Origin: Cyanobacterium sp. uoEpiScrs1
Lineage (GTDB): Bacteria; Cyanobacteriota; Cyanobacteriia; Cyanobacteriales; Microcystaceae
NCBI RefSeq assembly: GCF_947331815.1
Contig: NZ_OX373462.1
Coordinates: forward strand, 1,599,376 to 1,663,375
Length of the DNA stretch: 64,000 nt
Reading direction: 5' to 3'
Shown: piece by piece, positions 1 to 10,752 of the stretch
How the letters are laid out: each line of letters starts with the position of its first letter
How positions within the stretch are numbered: position 1 is the first letter of the stretch
Position numbers and translations under genes: made by a program
Notes under the pieces: generated by a model
Told to the model about the DNA's origin: nothing
Databases searched by the model: none
Seen by the model: only the letters and a program-made list of their open reading frames with translations

Positions 1-1164
1 TAAAATTCTTTTTAAATTCTGTTGAAAATTTTGATTAACTGCCTGTTTAATAGTTAATTTAACTATTAAAATTTTTACGTTGTCTACAATTTCTCCATCT
101 TCAATGATAAGTTGAACCTTATCATCTCGACGATCAACTTTACCCCAAATAATCAGCTGATTATCTTCAACTAATAGTTCTTTAATACGTTTGTAAACTT
201 CAGAAAAAACTACCCCTTCTGATTGTCCTGAAACATCTTCTAATGTTAGAAATGCCATTTCTTTTCCAGTTTTTGTTACTATTTTTTTTACCTCATTAAC
301 GATAACAACAGCACTGATTTTAGATTTAGATTTTTTATTTTCTAGCTCACTTAAATTGATCGGAGATAAAATCTTAGCTGCTTCTTTCACTGACTTTAAC
401 GGATGTTCAGAAATATAAAAACCTAAATATTCTTTTTCTAGCTTAAGTCGTTGGGGTTGCGGGAAATCAGCTACAGGGGAAGAGCTTGGTTCCTGATTAA
501 ATTCAGACTGATTATTATTATTATTTTGAATACCATTTCCTAGCATATCAAAAATATTTAATTGACCAGTTTCTTTCTCCTTAGCTCGTTTTTGTGCCCA
601 AGAAATAACTAAATCAATATCATTTATCAGTTGATTTCGGTTTGCTTTAACTTTATCAAATGCTCCACAGTAGATTAAAGTTTCTAAGGATCGCCTATTG
701 ACTACTCGTAAGTCAACACGACAACAAAAATCAGCTAAAGATTTAAAAGATCCTTCTTTATTCCTAGCTTTTAATATATTATCAATAGTTCCTTCTCCCA
801 AGTTTTTTACTGCTGACAGACCAAATAAGATGTTATCTCCAATGGGAACAAAATCTTTTTGAGAACGGTTAACATCAGGAGAAATAATATGAATTCCCAT
901 CTTTTGGCAATTCTCTCGGTACTTTTCTATCTTATCTTGATTGTCGCTACTAGCTGTCAATAAGGCAGTCATGTATTCGACCGGATAATTTGCTTTTAAA
1001 TAAGCAGTTTGATACGTAATATAAGCATAAGCAGTTGAGTGAGATTTATTAAAACAGTTAGATGCGACCGTGCCGTTAGCGAGCAGAAAATTATGATCTT
1101 GAGCAACTCCAATATCATAAACTGGTCTTTTTCCTAAAGACTTACAACTAATGATTTTAGCCAT
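1..1164 (-). CDS. dnaE: DNA polymerase III alpha subunit, C-terminal half of split DnaE (partial, runs off left edge)
   Basis: This is the C-terminal part of the replicative polymerase alpha subunit, made as a separate polypeptide. The reading frame is open from the ATG at 1164 to base 1, so the 3' end lies outside the window. Residues 1-36 are an intein C-fragment ending ANGTVASN; residue 37 is the +1 Cys, followed by [11 protein letters not shown], the conserved DnaE sequence at the cyanobacterial split site. The extein then shows the PVEYM segment, a helix-hairpin-helix-like part ([16 protein letters not shown]) and an OB-fold-like region ([17 protein letters not shown]). A low-complexity Asn run sits near residue 205. 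In cyanobacteria the other half, with the N-intein, is encoded elsewhere and the two are joined by protein trans-splicing. No strong Shine-Dalgarno is visible. The family call is certain; the partner gene is not in the window. Confidence 0.95.
   Translation of the reverse strand, partial: MAKIISCKSLGKRPVYDIGVAQDHNFLLANGTVASNCFNKSHSTAYAYITYQTAYLKANYPVEYMTALLTASSDNQDKIEKYRENCQKMGIHIISPDVNRSQKDFVPIGDNILFGLSAVKNLGEGTIDNILKARNKEGSFKSLADFCCRVDLRVVNRRSLETLIYCGAFDKVKANRNQLINDIDLVISWAQKRAKEKETGQLNIFDMLGNGIQNNNNNQSEFNQEPSSSPVADFPQPQRLKLEKEYLGFYISEHPLKSVKEAAKILSPINLSELENKKSKSKISAVVIVNEVKKIVTKTGKEMAFLTLEDVSGQSEGVVFSEVYKRIKELLVEDNQLIIWGKVDRRDDKVQLIIEDGEIVDNVKILIVKLTIKQAVNQNFQQNLKRIL
1057..1164 (-). other. 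Split DnaE intein C-fragment (Int-C), 36 codons
   Basis: The first 36 codons of the dnaE-C gene form the intein C-half. Recognisable parts are VYDIGV, the block F-like DHNFLLANG and the terminal block G Ser-Asn, followed by Cys+1 (codon at 1054-1056). The penultimate residue is Ser and the final one Asn, as in the Nostoc Int-C. Asn cyclisation at this residue releases the intein in trans-splicing. All residues expected for activity appear intact, so the element is probably functional. Confidence 0.95.
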
Positions 1165-1680
1165 GTTATTTCAACTAATAATATTCCTGATGAATACCAT
1201 AACTTCTCCAAATAAATATGCCTGTCAATAGTCTTTGGAATAAATCACGATTAACAGTGAGACTGAGTAAACTCAATAAATTTGCTTTCCCAATTTAGAT
1301 AGGATAACTTAGAGAAAGATGCAAGTCAAATAACACTTTAAAAAAAAATCTAAGTTGATTAGACTGTAGTCTTCTGTTAATACTCAATTCAATTTAATTA
1401 TCAATTTATTCTGTTATTTTTTAGAAGACTTGATTGTAAAAATAAATTACAACGCCATGAATCTGTTTACTTATTATCTGAATAACTCTTAATAAAATGT
1501 TAATAAATAGTTTTTTGCTATAAGTTTTTTAAATTTTTGTTACTTGTTATTCAAGTTTTATAGATATATTTTATTTGTAAACCGAAACTAAAAACAATTT
1601 CTTTATTTATTTTAGTTTTCTTTTTTTATTAAAGCTACAGGCTATTTCATAGAAATAGATACACAAATTTATTCTCATTT

Positions 1681-1755
1681 AAAATAAATTATTTCATCTA
1701 AAATAAATTATTTCATCTAAAATAAATTATTTCATCTAAAATAAATTATTTCATC
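1681..1755. repeat. Tandem repeat, four copies of a 19-base unit
   Basis: Four head-to-tail copies of AAAATAAATTATTTCATCT. The first three are identical and the fourth diverges only at its last base. It is the clearest tandem repeat of the window and lies in non-coding DNA. Confidence 0.95.
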
Positions 1756-2182
1756 AAGTCTTAGTTTTCTATTTGCTAAAGTTTCCTACAAAAAATATAC
1801 ATTATTTATAATATAAATTATATTGTTCTATTTATTTTAGAGGATAACTATAGTTTTAATGCTCTAATACATCTAAAAATATATTTTAAATGTATTAAAA
1901 ATAATCTATAATTGTCATCAATAATATACAATAATTATTCAGTCAATAAAAGAATTTAATAGATTAACATCACATATATTATGATACTTATCATACTGTA
2001 ATGCTGGTTAAATAAGTTAAGCTCTCTAAGATTTTTACCAATATAGTTAGTATACACATACCCATAAATTACTGTTCTATATAGCAAACAAGTAAAATAA
2101 GGTCTTTTACTTTAACTATATTTATAGGTACTAAAATACTTATCTTCATTCAAAAAAGTTGATTAATATTTGACACTCATGG

Positions 2183-2228
2183 AGAGGACTTAACAGTCTT
2201 TAATACTAGTATTAAAAGGTAGTCCTCT
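2183..2228 (-). terminator. Palindromic 3' structure, probable terminator
   Basis: Outer arms AGAGGACT and AGTCCTCT enclose an 18-base perfect palindrome centred on ACTAGT. It begins 8 bases past the stop of the minus-strand 112-residue gene, so it probably ends that transcript. It lacks a long T-run. Confidence 0.5.
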
Positions 2229-2235
2229 GTCAATA

Positions 2236-2574
2236 TCAATCTTCATCGAGTGCCGGAAAAGCTTCCTCAATCTTCCACAAATTGTCTTTGTTTTCAATAA
2301 CCCAACTGCGAGTTTCTGGAGTTAATTGTTCCCAAACAACATCGACAGCAATATGGGGAGATGCATACTGGTATTTTTGTCCAAATTTCTTTAAATTGTC
2401 AGCAACATTTTCAGAGATACCAAAATATGACCAGTCGACTTCGAGTTTCATTCCAGAGACCCCACCTGTTGGATCAAAAATTAATTGTGCCGTTCTAACT
2501 AAATCAGCAAAGTGTCTAGCTTTTAGTCCTGTAATTTCCTGAATTTTTTTTGCTCGGCTATTAGTTTGTTCCAT
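2236..2574 (-). CDS. Conserved hypothetical protein, 112 residues
   Basis: A small soluble protein with no signal peptide or membrane segment. It begins MEQTNSRAKKIQEITGLKARH and has a Trp-rich acidic C-terminal part (VVWEQLTPETRSWVIENK). The text is complex and gene-like and looks like a cyanobacterial conserved family, but I cannot assign a name or function. The ATG at 2574 is the only good start. It stands alone, with long empty DNA on both sides and a palindrome just after its stop. Retention as an isolated intact gene in a decaying region suggests it is needed. Confidence 0.8.
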   Translation of the reverse strand: MEQTNSRAKKIQEITGLKARHFADLVRTAQLIFDPTGGVSGMKLEVDWSYFGISENVADNLKKFGQKYQYASPHIAVDVVWEQLTPETRSWVIENKDNLWKIEEAFPALDED

Positions 2575-4431
2575 AGTATTTTATTCCTATACAGTTATAT
2601 ATCTATTTAACCCTACTAAGGGGCAAAAATCAACCCCTCTTACTCAATAATTTTTAACTATAATTTTTTTGAATTGATTAAAAAAATTGTCATTGAAATT
2701 AAATCTATAGTTTCTATAATCTCGTAATATAGGAAGCCTTATTAAATTAAGTTGGGTAATTTATTATAATTTCTTTATCATAAACGTTGCTATCTTAATT
2801 TCATCCTCGGATTAAAATACTTACTATTCCTGTCGACCAAACTAAAATATGACACACAATAAAATATAATTTTAACAATAGATATTTTATGATAATAATC
2901 AACACTTAATCCATCTTTACTTAATTCCAAGTTCTGGAGTAATATTACCAGCATTAGCATCAAATTTACTAGCGTTAGCAATATACATAGATATTAATAG
3001 CTTTAAAGTTACTTATTTATAAATAAAAATTAATTAATTAAGCAAGTAAATCAAATCATGTGTCATTGTACTAACAATCTCAAAGAAGTTTTTAATTCAC
3101 TAATAATTAAAAATTATTTTCTGTAGAATACGACATAAATTAGATATGATTAAAATTATATAGTCACTATTTAAATTAATTGCCAGATATATTTAAAGCA
3201 TTTATACTATTCTGCCAAGAACAATACATAGTATTTATAATTTTTACATGTAGCCTAAAATGCTACAAAAAAAAATTACTGTTAAACAGAATAATAAAAG
3301 TAGAGCTAAAAGTTAAAATATTTGTATTTTCTATGTTTATATTGCTTTACTCTTTTCATCTATAATATTAGTTTTAGCCAATACTGTGACTGCTATTCAA
3401 TAGCCTAGAAATTAATATTATTAAGTAATCAGTTTTTTAATCTAACTTGTTAGGTATCTTTTTTTTTAATATATTTGCTTTTTTTGTTAACTTAGTTTAT
3501 TAAAAAATAACTACCATACTAACTAGTATTAAATAGACCAATTTAACTGTTAATAATGAGTTAATAATCAATAATATATTGTGTAATCATATAACTTATG
3601 GCAGTACTAAATATAAATATTTTAAGCATTTTATAATTATCTTGATATCTCCATTGAAATAAATAATTTTTAAATTAATACTATTCTTATGGACTGCATT
3701 GTATACAAAAATTTTAAAAAATAAATGTCCTATTTCTTCTTTTTTAAAAATTATATTTTTAAGTAATCAATTATGCTAGCTAACTGCCTCATTTATAGTT
3801 ACTTATTTAGATAAAATAGTTTTTTATAAAATTATGCAAAACTAATTAAATGAATTTATTCATATTCTTCCAAAGATAAATTACCAGGACTAAGATTTAG
3901 ATGTAGGGCCGGAAGATACAGTCTAGAAAGGCTTACAAATATTTTAATAATTTTAATTACAACAAATTGAACTTTCTGTTCTAAAGATATTGAGCTTATT
4001 ATAAAATTTTTTTTAAAGAGAGCTCTGATATATAGTCTTGTACTAAGTCTATAATAAATAACATGACCATTTTTTCTAGAAATTTAAGAATAGTTTTGAT
4101 AATAAGGAATACAAGATATGAATCATCCTTGTATTCCCTGTTACTCCCTCTTAGTTATTACATTGATCTAACTGCATGTAATAACTAAAAGTTAAAAGCC
4201 TAAATCTTACTCTTTTATAAGATTAAAAATGGCAACACGGAAAGTTAAACAAACAGAATATTTCAGCCCTAATAAATTTGACTAACTTGTCGAAATATTT
4301 TTGATTGGCAGTTTTAAATCATCAGCTAATTAAGTTTAATGTACAACAGTAATTTGTCTCAACTGGATTTGTAGTTAGTAAAGAAAACAACTCTCTATGA
4401 AATTACTTACGAAAGAAAGTTAAGGTAAGAT
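2575..4431. other. Gene-free gap of about 1.9 kb
   Basis: The longest gap in the window, strongly AT-rich. Short open frames occur (for example near 2.8-3.0 kb on the minus strand and 3.2-3.4 kb on the plus strand), but their composition is low complexity and I do not accept them as genes. No RNA gene or clear remnant is recognised. Confidence 0.5.
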
Positions 4432-5754
4432 CTATTCTTCTTTTAAGGAAAAGTGCTTATCTTGTGTTGAAACCAGATCATTCCAAGTGTCTGCTGCATC
4501 TTGGACTGCTTGTTTAACAGTCTTTTCTTTAAGCATAGCAGCCTGTAAATTCTCATAGATAATCTGTTGCAGCTTATTAATATTTTGAATTGACGGAATT
4601 AACACTTCAGCATCTTTAAGCTGTGTCACACTAACTTGACGAGCTTGAGCAACTAGAGTGGCAGGCTCAGACTGTTGTTTCAACTCTTCTATATACAATT
4701 TGATCCCCTCTACTGTCGAGGGAAGAACATTCGCTTGTTTAGCAAACTTCAGTTGATTTTCCGTATTTGTAACAAAAAGAGCAAACTTTACCCCATCATC
4801 TGTTTTTTTAGCATCACGAGGAATAATTAAATTCATCACCGCTACATTTTTTTTACCTGTTTTTCCGGTAATTTGGGGAGCAGCTGTTGAAATTTTTGCA
4901 ATAGTAGGAGCATTATTTTCGATACTGATTATCGATTCAGCCCCAGAGGAAAGTAAGGCTGTTTGTCCTGACTGATATAAATCAATTGCATGGCGATGCC
5001 CTTGGGTTAAAACTTCAGGAGGCAATAAATCATTTTGATACATATCAACCCAATAGTTAAACGCAGCAATACCTTCAGGCGTATTAAAAGCAGCTTTTTT
5101 CTGTTTGTCTACTAACTGAACTCCCATTTGTACTAAAGATTCTAAAACCTCTCCAGAATCTCCAGGAACAAAACTAATAAACATAGCATATTTGCCCGTT
5201 TTATTATGGAATATTGTTGCAAATTCGGCTAATTCGGTAAAGTTTTTTGGAGGCGTTGTACTATTAATTTGAGAGAGTAATTTTTCGTTATAAAGGGTAA
5301 TACGGGTAGTTAAGTACCAAGGAATGCCAAAACTAATACCATCAAGCGTACTTGCTTGCCAAATTTTTGGTAAATATTGCTGTTGAATCTCCGAAGGAAT
5401 ATAGGGCTTCAAATTCAACCAAGCATTACGACTGGCTAATTGAGAAGCAAAATTAGGGTTGAGATTAACTACATCAGGAGGGTTTTTGGCCGATACTGTT
5501 GTTAAAATTTTACTTTCCATCGCTTCCCAAGGTATATCTATCCAACGGACACTTACCTCTGGATTTTTTTCTTCAAAGAAAGTGATAATATCCTTGAAAT
5601 AAGGAGTAAATTTAGGTTGAAGCTGCATCGTCCAAAATTCTAATTTTTGATCAGATTCTGTCGGAATTTCAGGGGTACAACTAACAAGCCAACTTAGTAC
5701 CAACCCTAATAAACACAAAAGTACAAATGATCTACGTTTTACAAATCTATGCAT
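4432..5754 (-). CDS. ABC transporter sugar-binding lipoprotein (family 1 extracellular solute-binding protein)
   Basis: A 440-residue periplasmic solute-binding protein of the sugar ABC importer class. The N-terminus has basic residues (KRR), a hydrophobic segment and a lipobox LVSC with Cys26, so it should be a lipoprotein anchored to the membrane. The mature part has the typical two-lobe pattern: LEFWTMQLQP near the start, NPPDVVNLN, a GIPWYLTTRITLYNEKLL segment and PEGIAAFNYWVDMYQ. Sugar or glucosylglycerol-type substrates are likely from the family, but the ligand cannot be read from sequence. No permease or ATPase gene is adjacent, so it must pair with parts encoded elsewhere. In a host-dependent cell it could import host sugar; that is inference. 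Confidence 0.85.
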   Translation of the reverse strand: MHRFVKRRSFVLLCLLGLVLSWLVSCTPEIPTESDQKLEFWTMQLQPKFTPYFKDIITFFEEKNPEVSVRWIDIPWEAMESKILTTVSAKNPPDVVNLNPNFASQLASRNAWLNLKPYIPSEIQQQYLPKIWQASTLDGISFGIPWYLTTRITLYNEKLLSQINSTTPPKNFTELAEFATIFHNKTGKYAMFISFVPGDSGEVLESLVQMGVQLVDKQKKAAFNTPEGIAAFNYWVDMYQNDLLPPEVLTQGHRHAIDLYQSGQTALLSSGAESIISIENNAPTIAKISTAAPQITGKTGKKNVAVMNLIIPRDAKKTDDGVKFALFVTNTENQLKFAKQANVLPSTVEGIKLYIEELKQQSEPATLVAQARQVSVTQLKDAEVLIPSIQNINKLQQIIYENLQAAMLKEKTVKQAVQDAADTWNDLVSTQDKHFSLKEE

Positions 5755-7194
5755 TATTTGCCAAGATGAAATAAAATAAATATTCTTAAGTTTAAGATTA
5801 ATGGATAGATCTTTAATGTCAATTTACGATTTTTTTTTAAAAAACTGGGCTACTTAGAAAACCTAAGTTAAACTAAATTACATGACCAGGAAGTCTGCTT
5901 TAAGTATTTACCGACTAATTCTACAGAAATTTAGATATGATAGTCAGGTGTAGCAACTCTGGGAAAAAAATTTATGCTATTTGGTTTACATCCTTATTTA
6001 AAAGACTTTCAGGACTTTAATTTAGTAAATATCTCTAAATAGTTTGATTTGTTCCAATTGTTCAAAAACAAGTATACTTATTAATTGGATAGCATAAGAG
6101 CTACTAAAAACGTTTTTGAAGCGAACAAAATCTCCAATTATGTTTTATGAGAGCTTTTCAATAAATTTTATATATTCCTCCTTCTAGATTATTTTTTTTA
6201 TACTTATTGAAGAGCACTATGATCCTTATTTCATTTATTATCTTAATGTATATTTAAAAATAAATAACTTTAATAACAGTCAAAAACTAAGTCATTATTA
6301 TAATCTTATTTTTTATTTATTTTTATTAAAATTATTATATTTTATTCTATAAAGCTATTAATCTTTATGAAGAAGATACAAGAAGTTACTCTAGCCTTGA
6401 CTTCTAATTTTATCATCAAAAAGACTGTTGACAATAAAAATTTAAATTTCATTTGAGTAGTATCAGTTATTAAAATGTAACACTTAAGATTTTAATATAA
6501 TTAATGCTCACAAAATATTTGCTATTTTATTAAAATTAAAAATCACTAACTCAATGAATAAGTTAATATAAATAAATTAGAATCGATTAACTTCACTGAT
6601 GCAAGTTTTTATTTATATTAACTTTAAATCAGTATAATAACATTATTGTATAGATAATTAATTTGCACTAGAAATTTATTAAGATTAAAATTTTGGACTC
6701 ATCACCCTAATATAGTTAGATAAATAGTTAAAGCAGGATTGTTTTATGACTCTCTTTTCTGTGCTAACAAACTTTAATCATAATTTCTACTAGTTTAGAT
6801 ATCAAAATCAAAAAATAGCAATTTTTCAAAAAATGTAACATGACTTAATTCAATTTTTCAAAAATCTATACAGTTTGCAAAGCCTAAATTAAAATATTGA
6901 TGAGAATCTTAGAGAGATTCTCATCAATCATATCAAGCAATCTCAACAGTTTTTTTATTTTATTTTGGTTAAGAAATGAGTTTGATAATATTTTAAGATA
7001 AATACTCTATATACTATTTAATAGTTGTATCACTAGTAGTGTAAAGTCATTTTATATTAAAAACTTAACAGCATATCTCAAATAAGAAGATAAAATAAAC
7101 TATCTATTCTAGATTTCCTTGATTTTATTTAGTATCTATGTCTAAGATCCGAAGTGATTTATGAGTTTTATCGATAAGTATGGTTTAAACTTCA
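5755..7194. other. Gene-free gap of about 1.4 kb with a hairpin
   Basis: AT-rich DNA upstream of both flanking genes' divergent 5' ends. It contains a 14-base-pair perfect hairpin at 6896-6928. No RNA gene or coding remnant is convincing. Confidence 0.5.
6896..6928. terminator. Orphan perfect hairpin (14 bp stem, 5 nt loop)
   Basis: Arms ATTGATGAGAATCT and AGATTCTCATCAAT close a TAGAG loop. No gene ends nearby on either strand and a T-rich tract follows only about 25 bases later. It could be the terminator of a lost gene. Confidence 0.4.
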
Positions 7195-7761
7195 ATGATA
7201 ATGTTACTTGCACGTCTACAGTCTTTAATTACTATTACTTTGGTTCCCGTGAGTTTATTGATTCCAAACATCTCTTCTCTACCCGTCATTGCAGGAAGTA
7301 CAGATTGGAATCAATTCGATGTCTGTATTACAGAAATTGCCCACTATGGAGTCAAAAAAGATAAAGCTGCATTTGCTTGTTCCGATGCACTGATTCCTAA
7401 AGAGTTGTCCCAATGTGTTGCTATGATTTATAAAGCTACTCCTATCGAAGGAGATGATGCTCTTAATGCTTGTTATCAGGTGAGGAGACCTATTGACTTA
7501 GGTCATTGTGTGGCTGATATTTATCATGCAATTCCTAAACTTTCTTTGAAAGCCACTGAAAACGGGCTAACTACTGAGGAAAAATCTTCCCTGTTAACTC
7601 TTTTAACTTCCTGTAGAGCCAGTTTACGTCCAGGACATTATTCAGAATGCGTTATTGCAGTCAACCGAAATCTTCCTAATATGACTCCAGTTAAAGCATT
7701 AAACAAATGTCTTGCAGCTGAAGATTTTCCTCGTGCTTTATTTCCTGTTTACGAGCCATAG
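7195..7761 (+). CDS. Secreted Cys-patterned hypothetical protein
   Basis: A 188-residue protein with an N-terminal hydrophobic stretch (about residues 3-32) that reads as a signal peptide or anchor, ending near PVIAGS. The rest carries eight Cys in a repeating pattern: CITEIA, FACSDAL, SQCVAMIY, NACYQVR, GHCVADIY, TSCRAS, SECVIAV, NKCLAA. The ELSQCVAMIY and DLGHCVADIY lines are visibly related, so the protein is built from tandem two-Cys units of about 35-40 residues, plausibly disulfide-linked in the periplasm. I do not recognise the family. Two ATGs (7195 and 7201) compete; neither has a clear Shine-Dalgarno. The stop is clean and long gaps flank the gene. Confidence 0.75.
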   Translation: MIMLLARLQSLITITLVPVSLLIPNISSLPVIAGSTDWNQFDVCITEIAHYGVKKDKAAFACSDALIPKELSQCVAMIYKATPIEGDDALNACYQVRRPIDLGHCVADIYHAIPKLSLKATENGLTTEEKSSLLTLLTSCRASLRPGHYSECVIAVNRNLPNMTPVKALNKCLAAEDFPRALFPVYEP

Positions 7762-8367
7762 AAAAAATAATCTATTGATATTCCTCCGTCCTTAACTACT
7801 ATCGTGATTGAGCGGGGGATTCTAATATAATCTCATCAGCAATAAGACAAAACTATATATAGTTTATACTAACATTAAATACCTACATATTTAGTTCAAG
7901 AATTATGTTGATAATAGCATTATTTGTTGATACTCATTGAGTAATCATTAGTGGTCTAGTGTTTCAATTATAAAGAAGTAGAAAATAACAACTTATGTAA
8001 GTTTATATATTAAGAGATAGAAACAACATAATTTACTCAAAAACACAATCTGACTAACTATACGAACTCAAGATATTTCTACATAAAAACTTAAAGATAT
8101 ATCTAAGTAAATTAACCATTTGTAACTAATTCAAAACAACTAATTTTATAAACTTTAAAATGTAGCTGTATTTTAATCAAAATATTGATATTTACTAAAA
8201 TATTTATTCTGACTTTTTTATTGGTAGTTAAGCAGAAAGATAGACAGTAATAACTTTGTTTATTTTACTAAAAAATATATACAATCATAAATAATGATTG
8301 TATTATTAATACTAATTTTTGTATTATTGAACTTACTATGATGAGAAAAATATCTAATTCTAGACTT
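7762..8367. other. Gene-free gap of about 600 bases
   Basis: Lies between convergent genes. I see nothing in it beyond AT-rich sequence. Confidence 0.5.
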
Positions 8368-9708
8368 CTACAGTTTTTTTTGTAAACGATAAATGAGAGT
8401 ACGAGAATCAACATCATTAATAATATTCTGGATAATAGTACTTGGACCTACTGGACTCCAACTACAGCCTTTCTCTAAATATTCTTGAGCTGCTTTACCG
8501 ACAATGTAAGCATAATATCCAGCAATTAGCCCCTGCATCGTAGCTGTACTGCCGTAAGTCATTAATGCAGCTGGACTTTCAAAAAAACTTACCGCAGCAA
8601 ATATACTTTTTCCAATCCCTAAAATAAGTAATGTGCTTAATTCCCCCAATAATAATCCTCCCGAACTAATAAGAATCTTTTCCCAGAGTTTTCCTGCTTC
8701 ATAACTGGTAATAGGTAATCCATACAATCGAGCTAACGCTCGAATTAAAGCCAAGTCAGTTATCATTCCTCCAATGATATCTAAAAAGGCAATAGGATTA
8801 ATCGCAACAGCTATAGCTTTAGATTTAGTAAAATTCCAAATAATAGTCTCTGCTTCTTTATGGCGAATTTTCAAAGTTTTTTTTGCAATATTTTCCTCTG
8901 CTTCTTTTGCTTGCATTAGAACATTTAAAGATAATAATGAACGTCCTTCTTGATTTAAAACAGTCAATATTTTTTTGCGTAACTCTTCTATCTGAGGAGA
9001 TGGCTTTTCCCATTCTTCTGTCACTTTACCATCGGGATATTTAATCTTTACAAGAATAGGCTGTGGTTCAGCTGCTACCATAACAATTTCTTCTGGAGAA
9101 AAAATAGGATTCTGATTGTCTGTTTTTGTTGCTCGTAATTGTTGATAAATTTCTTGATAATCCTGGTCAGGATAAAGGTCAATTTTATTGAACACTAAAA
9201 TTAAAGGTTTTTGACTATGTTGCAGTTTCTCTAACGCTTCATATTCGGTACGGGTAATATCTCCCGCTACTACAAATAGAATTAAGTCAGCTTGGTAGGC
9301 TACTTCTTTAGCAATATTTGCCCTAGTTTCGCCTTCAATTTCGTTTAGTCCAGGAGTATCAATAAATTCCACTTGAACCTTACCTCCAGGTGGTACCCAA
9401 CGAACAGATTTTGGCCACTGAGTCACACCATGTAAGGGCCCTGTGTCAAGGAGTTTTTGCCCAATTAAAGCATTAATAACAGCGGACTTACCGCGACTGA
9501 CTAAACCAAAAGCTGCGATTCTAATAATATTTTGTTCAAGCTTCTCTAAAGCCCCTTTGAGTGCTTGTAAATCTTTACGGACAGCAGCTTGTAGTTCAGG
9601 ATCAGAGGGATGATTCCAATGGCGACGAAAACCATCATACCAAGACAACGCCTGCTGAAGGCTAGCATAAGCTTGTTGAATATGAATTTCCTGTTGAGAA
9701 GAAAGCAT
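8368..9708 (-). CDS. Membrane-associated GTPase with C-terminal DUF697-like domain
   Basis: A 446-residue P-loop GTPase. The G1 loop is GLVSRGKS (residues 68-75), G3 is DTPG (117-120) and G4 is NKID (174-177). The N-terminal 60 residues look helical. The C-terminal third is hydrophobic, with segments such as AVAINPIAFLDIIGGMITDLALI and an Ala/Gly-rich stretch, matching the DUF697 (YcjF-like) membrane domain that cyanobacteria fuse to Era/dynamin-like GTPases. Its cellular job is not established; such proteins are proposed to act on membranes or stress responses. The ATG at 9708 gives an N-terminus typical for the family. Stand-alone gene. Confidence 0.85.
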   Translation of the reverse strand: MLSSQQEIHIQQAYASLQQALSWYDGFRRHWNHPSDPELQAAVRKDLQALKGALEKLEQNIIRIAAFGLVSRGKSAVINALIGQKLLDTGPLHGVTQWPKSVRWVPPGGKVQVEFIDTPGLNEIEGETRANIAKEVAYQADLILFVVAGDITRTEYEALEKLQHSQKPLILVFNKIDLYPDQDYQEIYQQLRATKTDNQNPIFSPEEIVMVAAEPQPILVKIKYPDGKVTEEWEKPSPQIEELRKKILTVLNQEGRSLLSLNVLMQAKEAEENIAKKTLKIRHKEAETIIWNFTKSKAIAVAINPIAFLDIIGGMITDLALIRALARLYGLPITSYEAGKLWEKILISSGGLLLGELSTLLILGIGKSIFAAVSFFESPAALMTYGSTATMQGLIAGYYAYIVGKAAQEYLEKGCSWSPVGPSTIIQNIINDVDSRTLIYRLQKKL

Positions 9709-10576
9709 ACAATTTATACTACCTACTGATGGTAAAAATTTAGTTAAGTCATAACAAACATTAATAATTTTTAAAAATTAATGACTCTAGGCTAGAAATT
9801 AGATATATCTAGTTTCTAGCCTAGAGCAAGCAACAACTCGGTATTATGATAACTCAAAACTATTTAACAATAACTGAATAATATTAATAAACCAAAGGTC
9901 ATAAAGGAATAAATAAGTTGGATAAGGTCATATCATATTTAATAAATACATACTTATATACTGCGTATTATTACTTTATAAACAGACAATACGATCCATA
10001 AATAAATAGTTAGTTTGCACTTTTAAGTCTTAAACAAGATAAAACTATTTATAGAAAAAAATTGGCTATTAACTAGTATTTATAATACTATCTTTTATAA
10101 ATGAAAATTACATAGTATTTATATTAGTATCCAGCAATAATATTAAGTATATAGCTACATATTAGGTTTAATTTTTAATATTCTTTAGACAGAATATAAT
10201 ATACGTTTACAGTTTCTTTATTTTATCAATCACCTTGTATTTTACAATTAATTAATTTGAGTTATTTTGAACACATATCTCTTAGATAAATATTGTTTAT
10301 GTTTACTAGGCAAAATTAAATATTATCGCCATATCTTATGGAAAATCAAAATTGACTAACAATGAATTGATTCGACTTTGTTTCTTCCTCACTTAATTCA
10401 AAAATACTATAATAACTAAGTAATAAATTTTAAAATTTAACTATTTTTTAATAAAAGGCTATCAACTGAAGTTGTATTTACTCATATAAATTATTGTTTA
10501 TACCGACTTCAAATATAAAGAGTAAACTACTAAATATTCTATACTGATTTATGCAATAACTTTCTATCTTCCACTA

Positions 10577-10613
10577 TATAAACATTAATAATCATTGATT
10601 ATTAATGTTTATA
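10577..10613. repeat. Perfect palindrome, 18 bp arms
   Basis: Arms TATAAACATTAATAATCA and its reverse complement are separated by one base. It is AT-rich and without a neighbouring gene end on the plus strand. It may be a terminator relic. Confidence 0.5.
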
Positions 10614-10752
10614 GATAACTATACACCTTTATTCAAACACTAAGGTTCTATAAATTAAGTTTCAAACGAATGTCCTAACCTCAAAATAAAGAAGCTAAAA
10701 TTTTAATACTATCTATTATCTTTCCAGTTACTATTGCTTTTCTGGACATCAG

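Larger units (their letters stand above)
1165..2235. other. Gene-free gap with a 19-base tandem repeat
   Basis: About 1.1 kb of very AT-rich sequence between dnaE-C and the 112-residue gene, both on the minus strand. It holds a four-copy 19-base repeat near 1.7 kb and a palindromic 3' structure next to the 112-residue gene. I see no coding-like text. Confidence 0.6.

Noticed and set aside
1681-1755. CRISPR array
   Set aside because: The units abut with no spacers and no cas gene is present; this is a simple tandem repeat.
2790-3365. Two short ORFs of about 60 codons
   Set aside because: Low-complexity, AT-driven sequence without Shine-Dalgarno or recognisable pattern.
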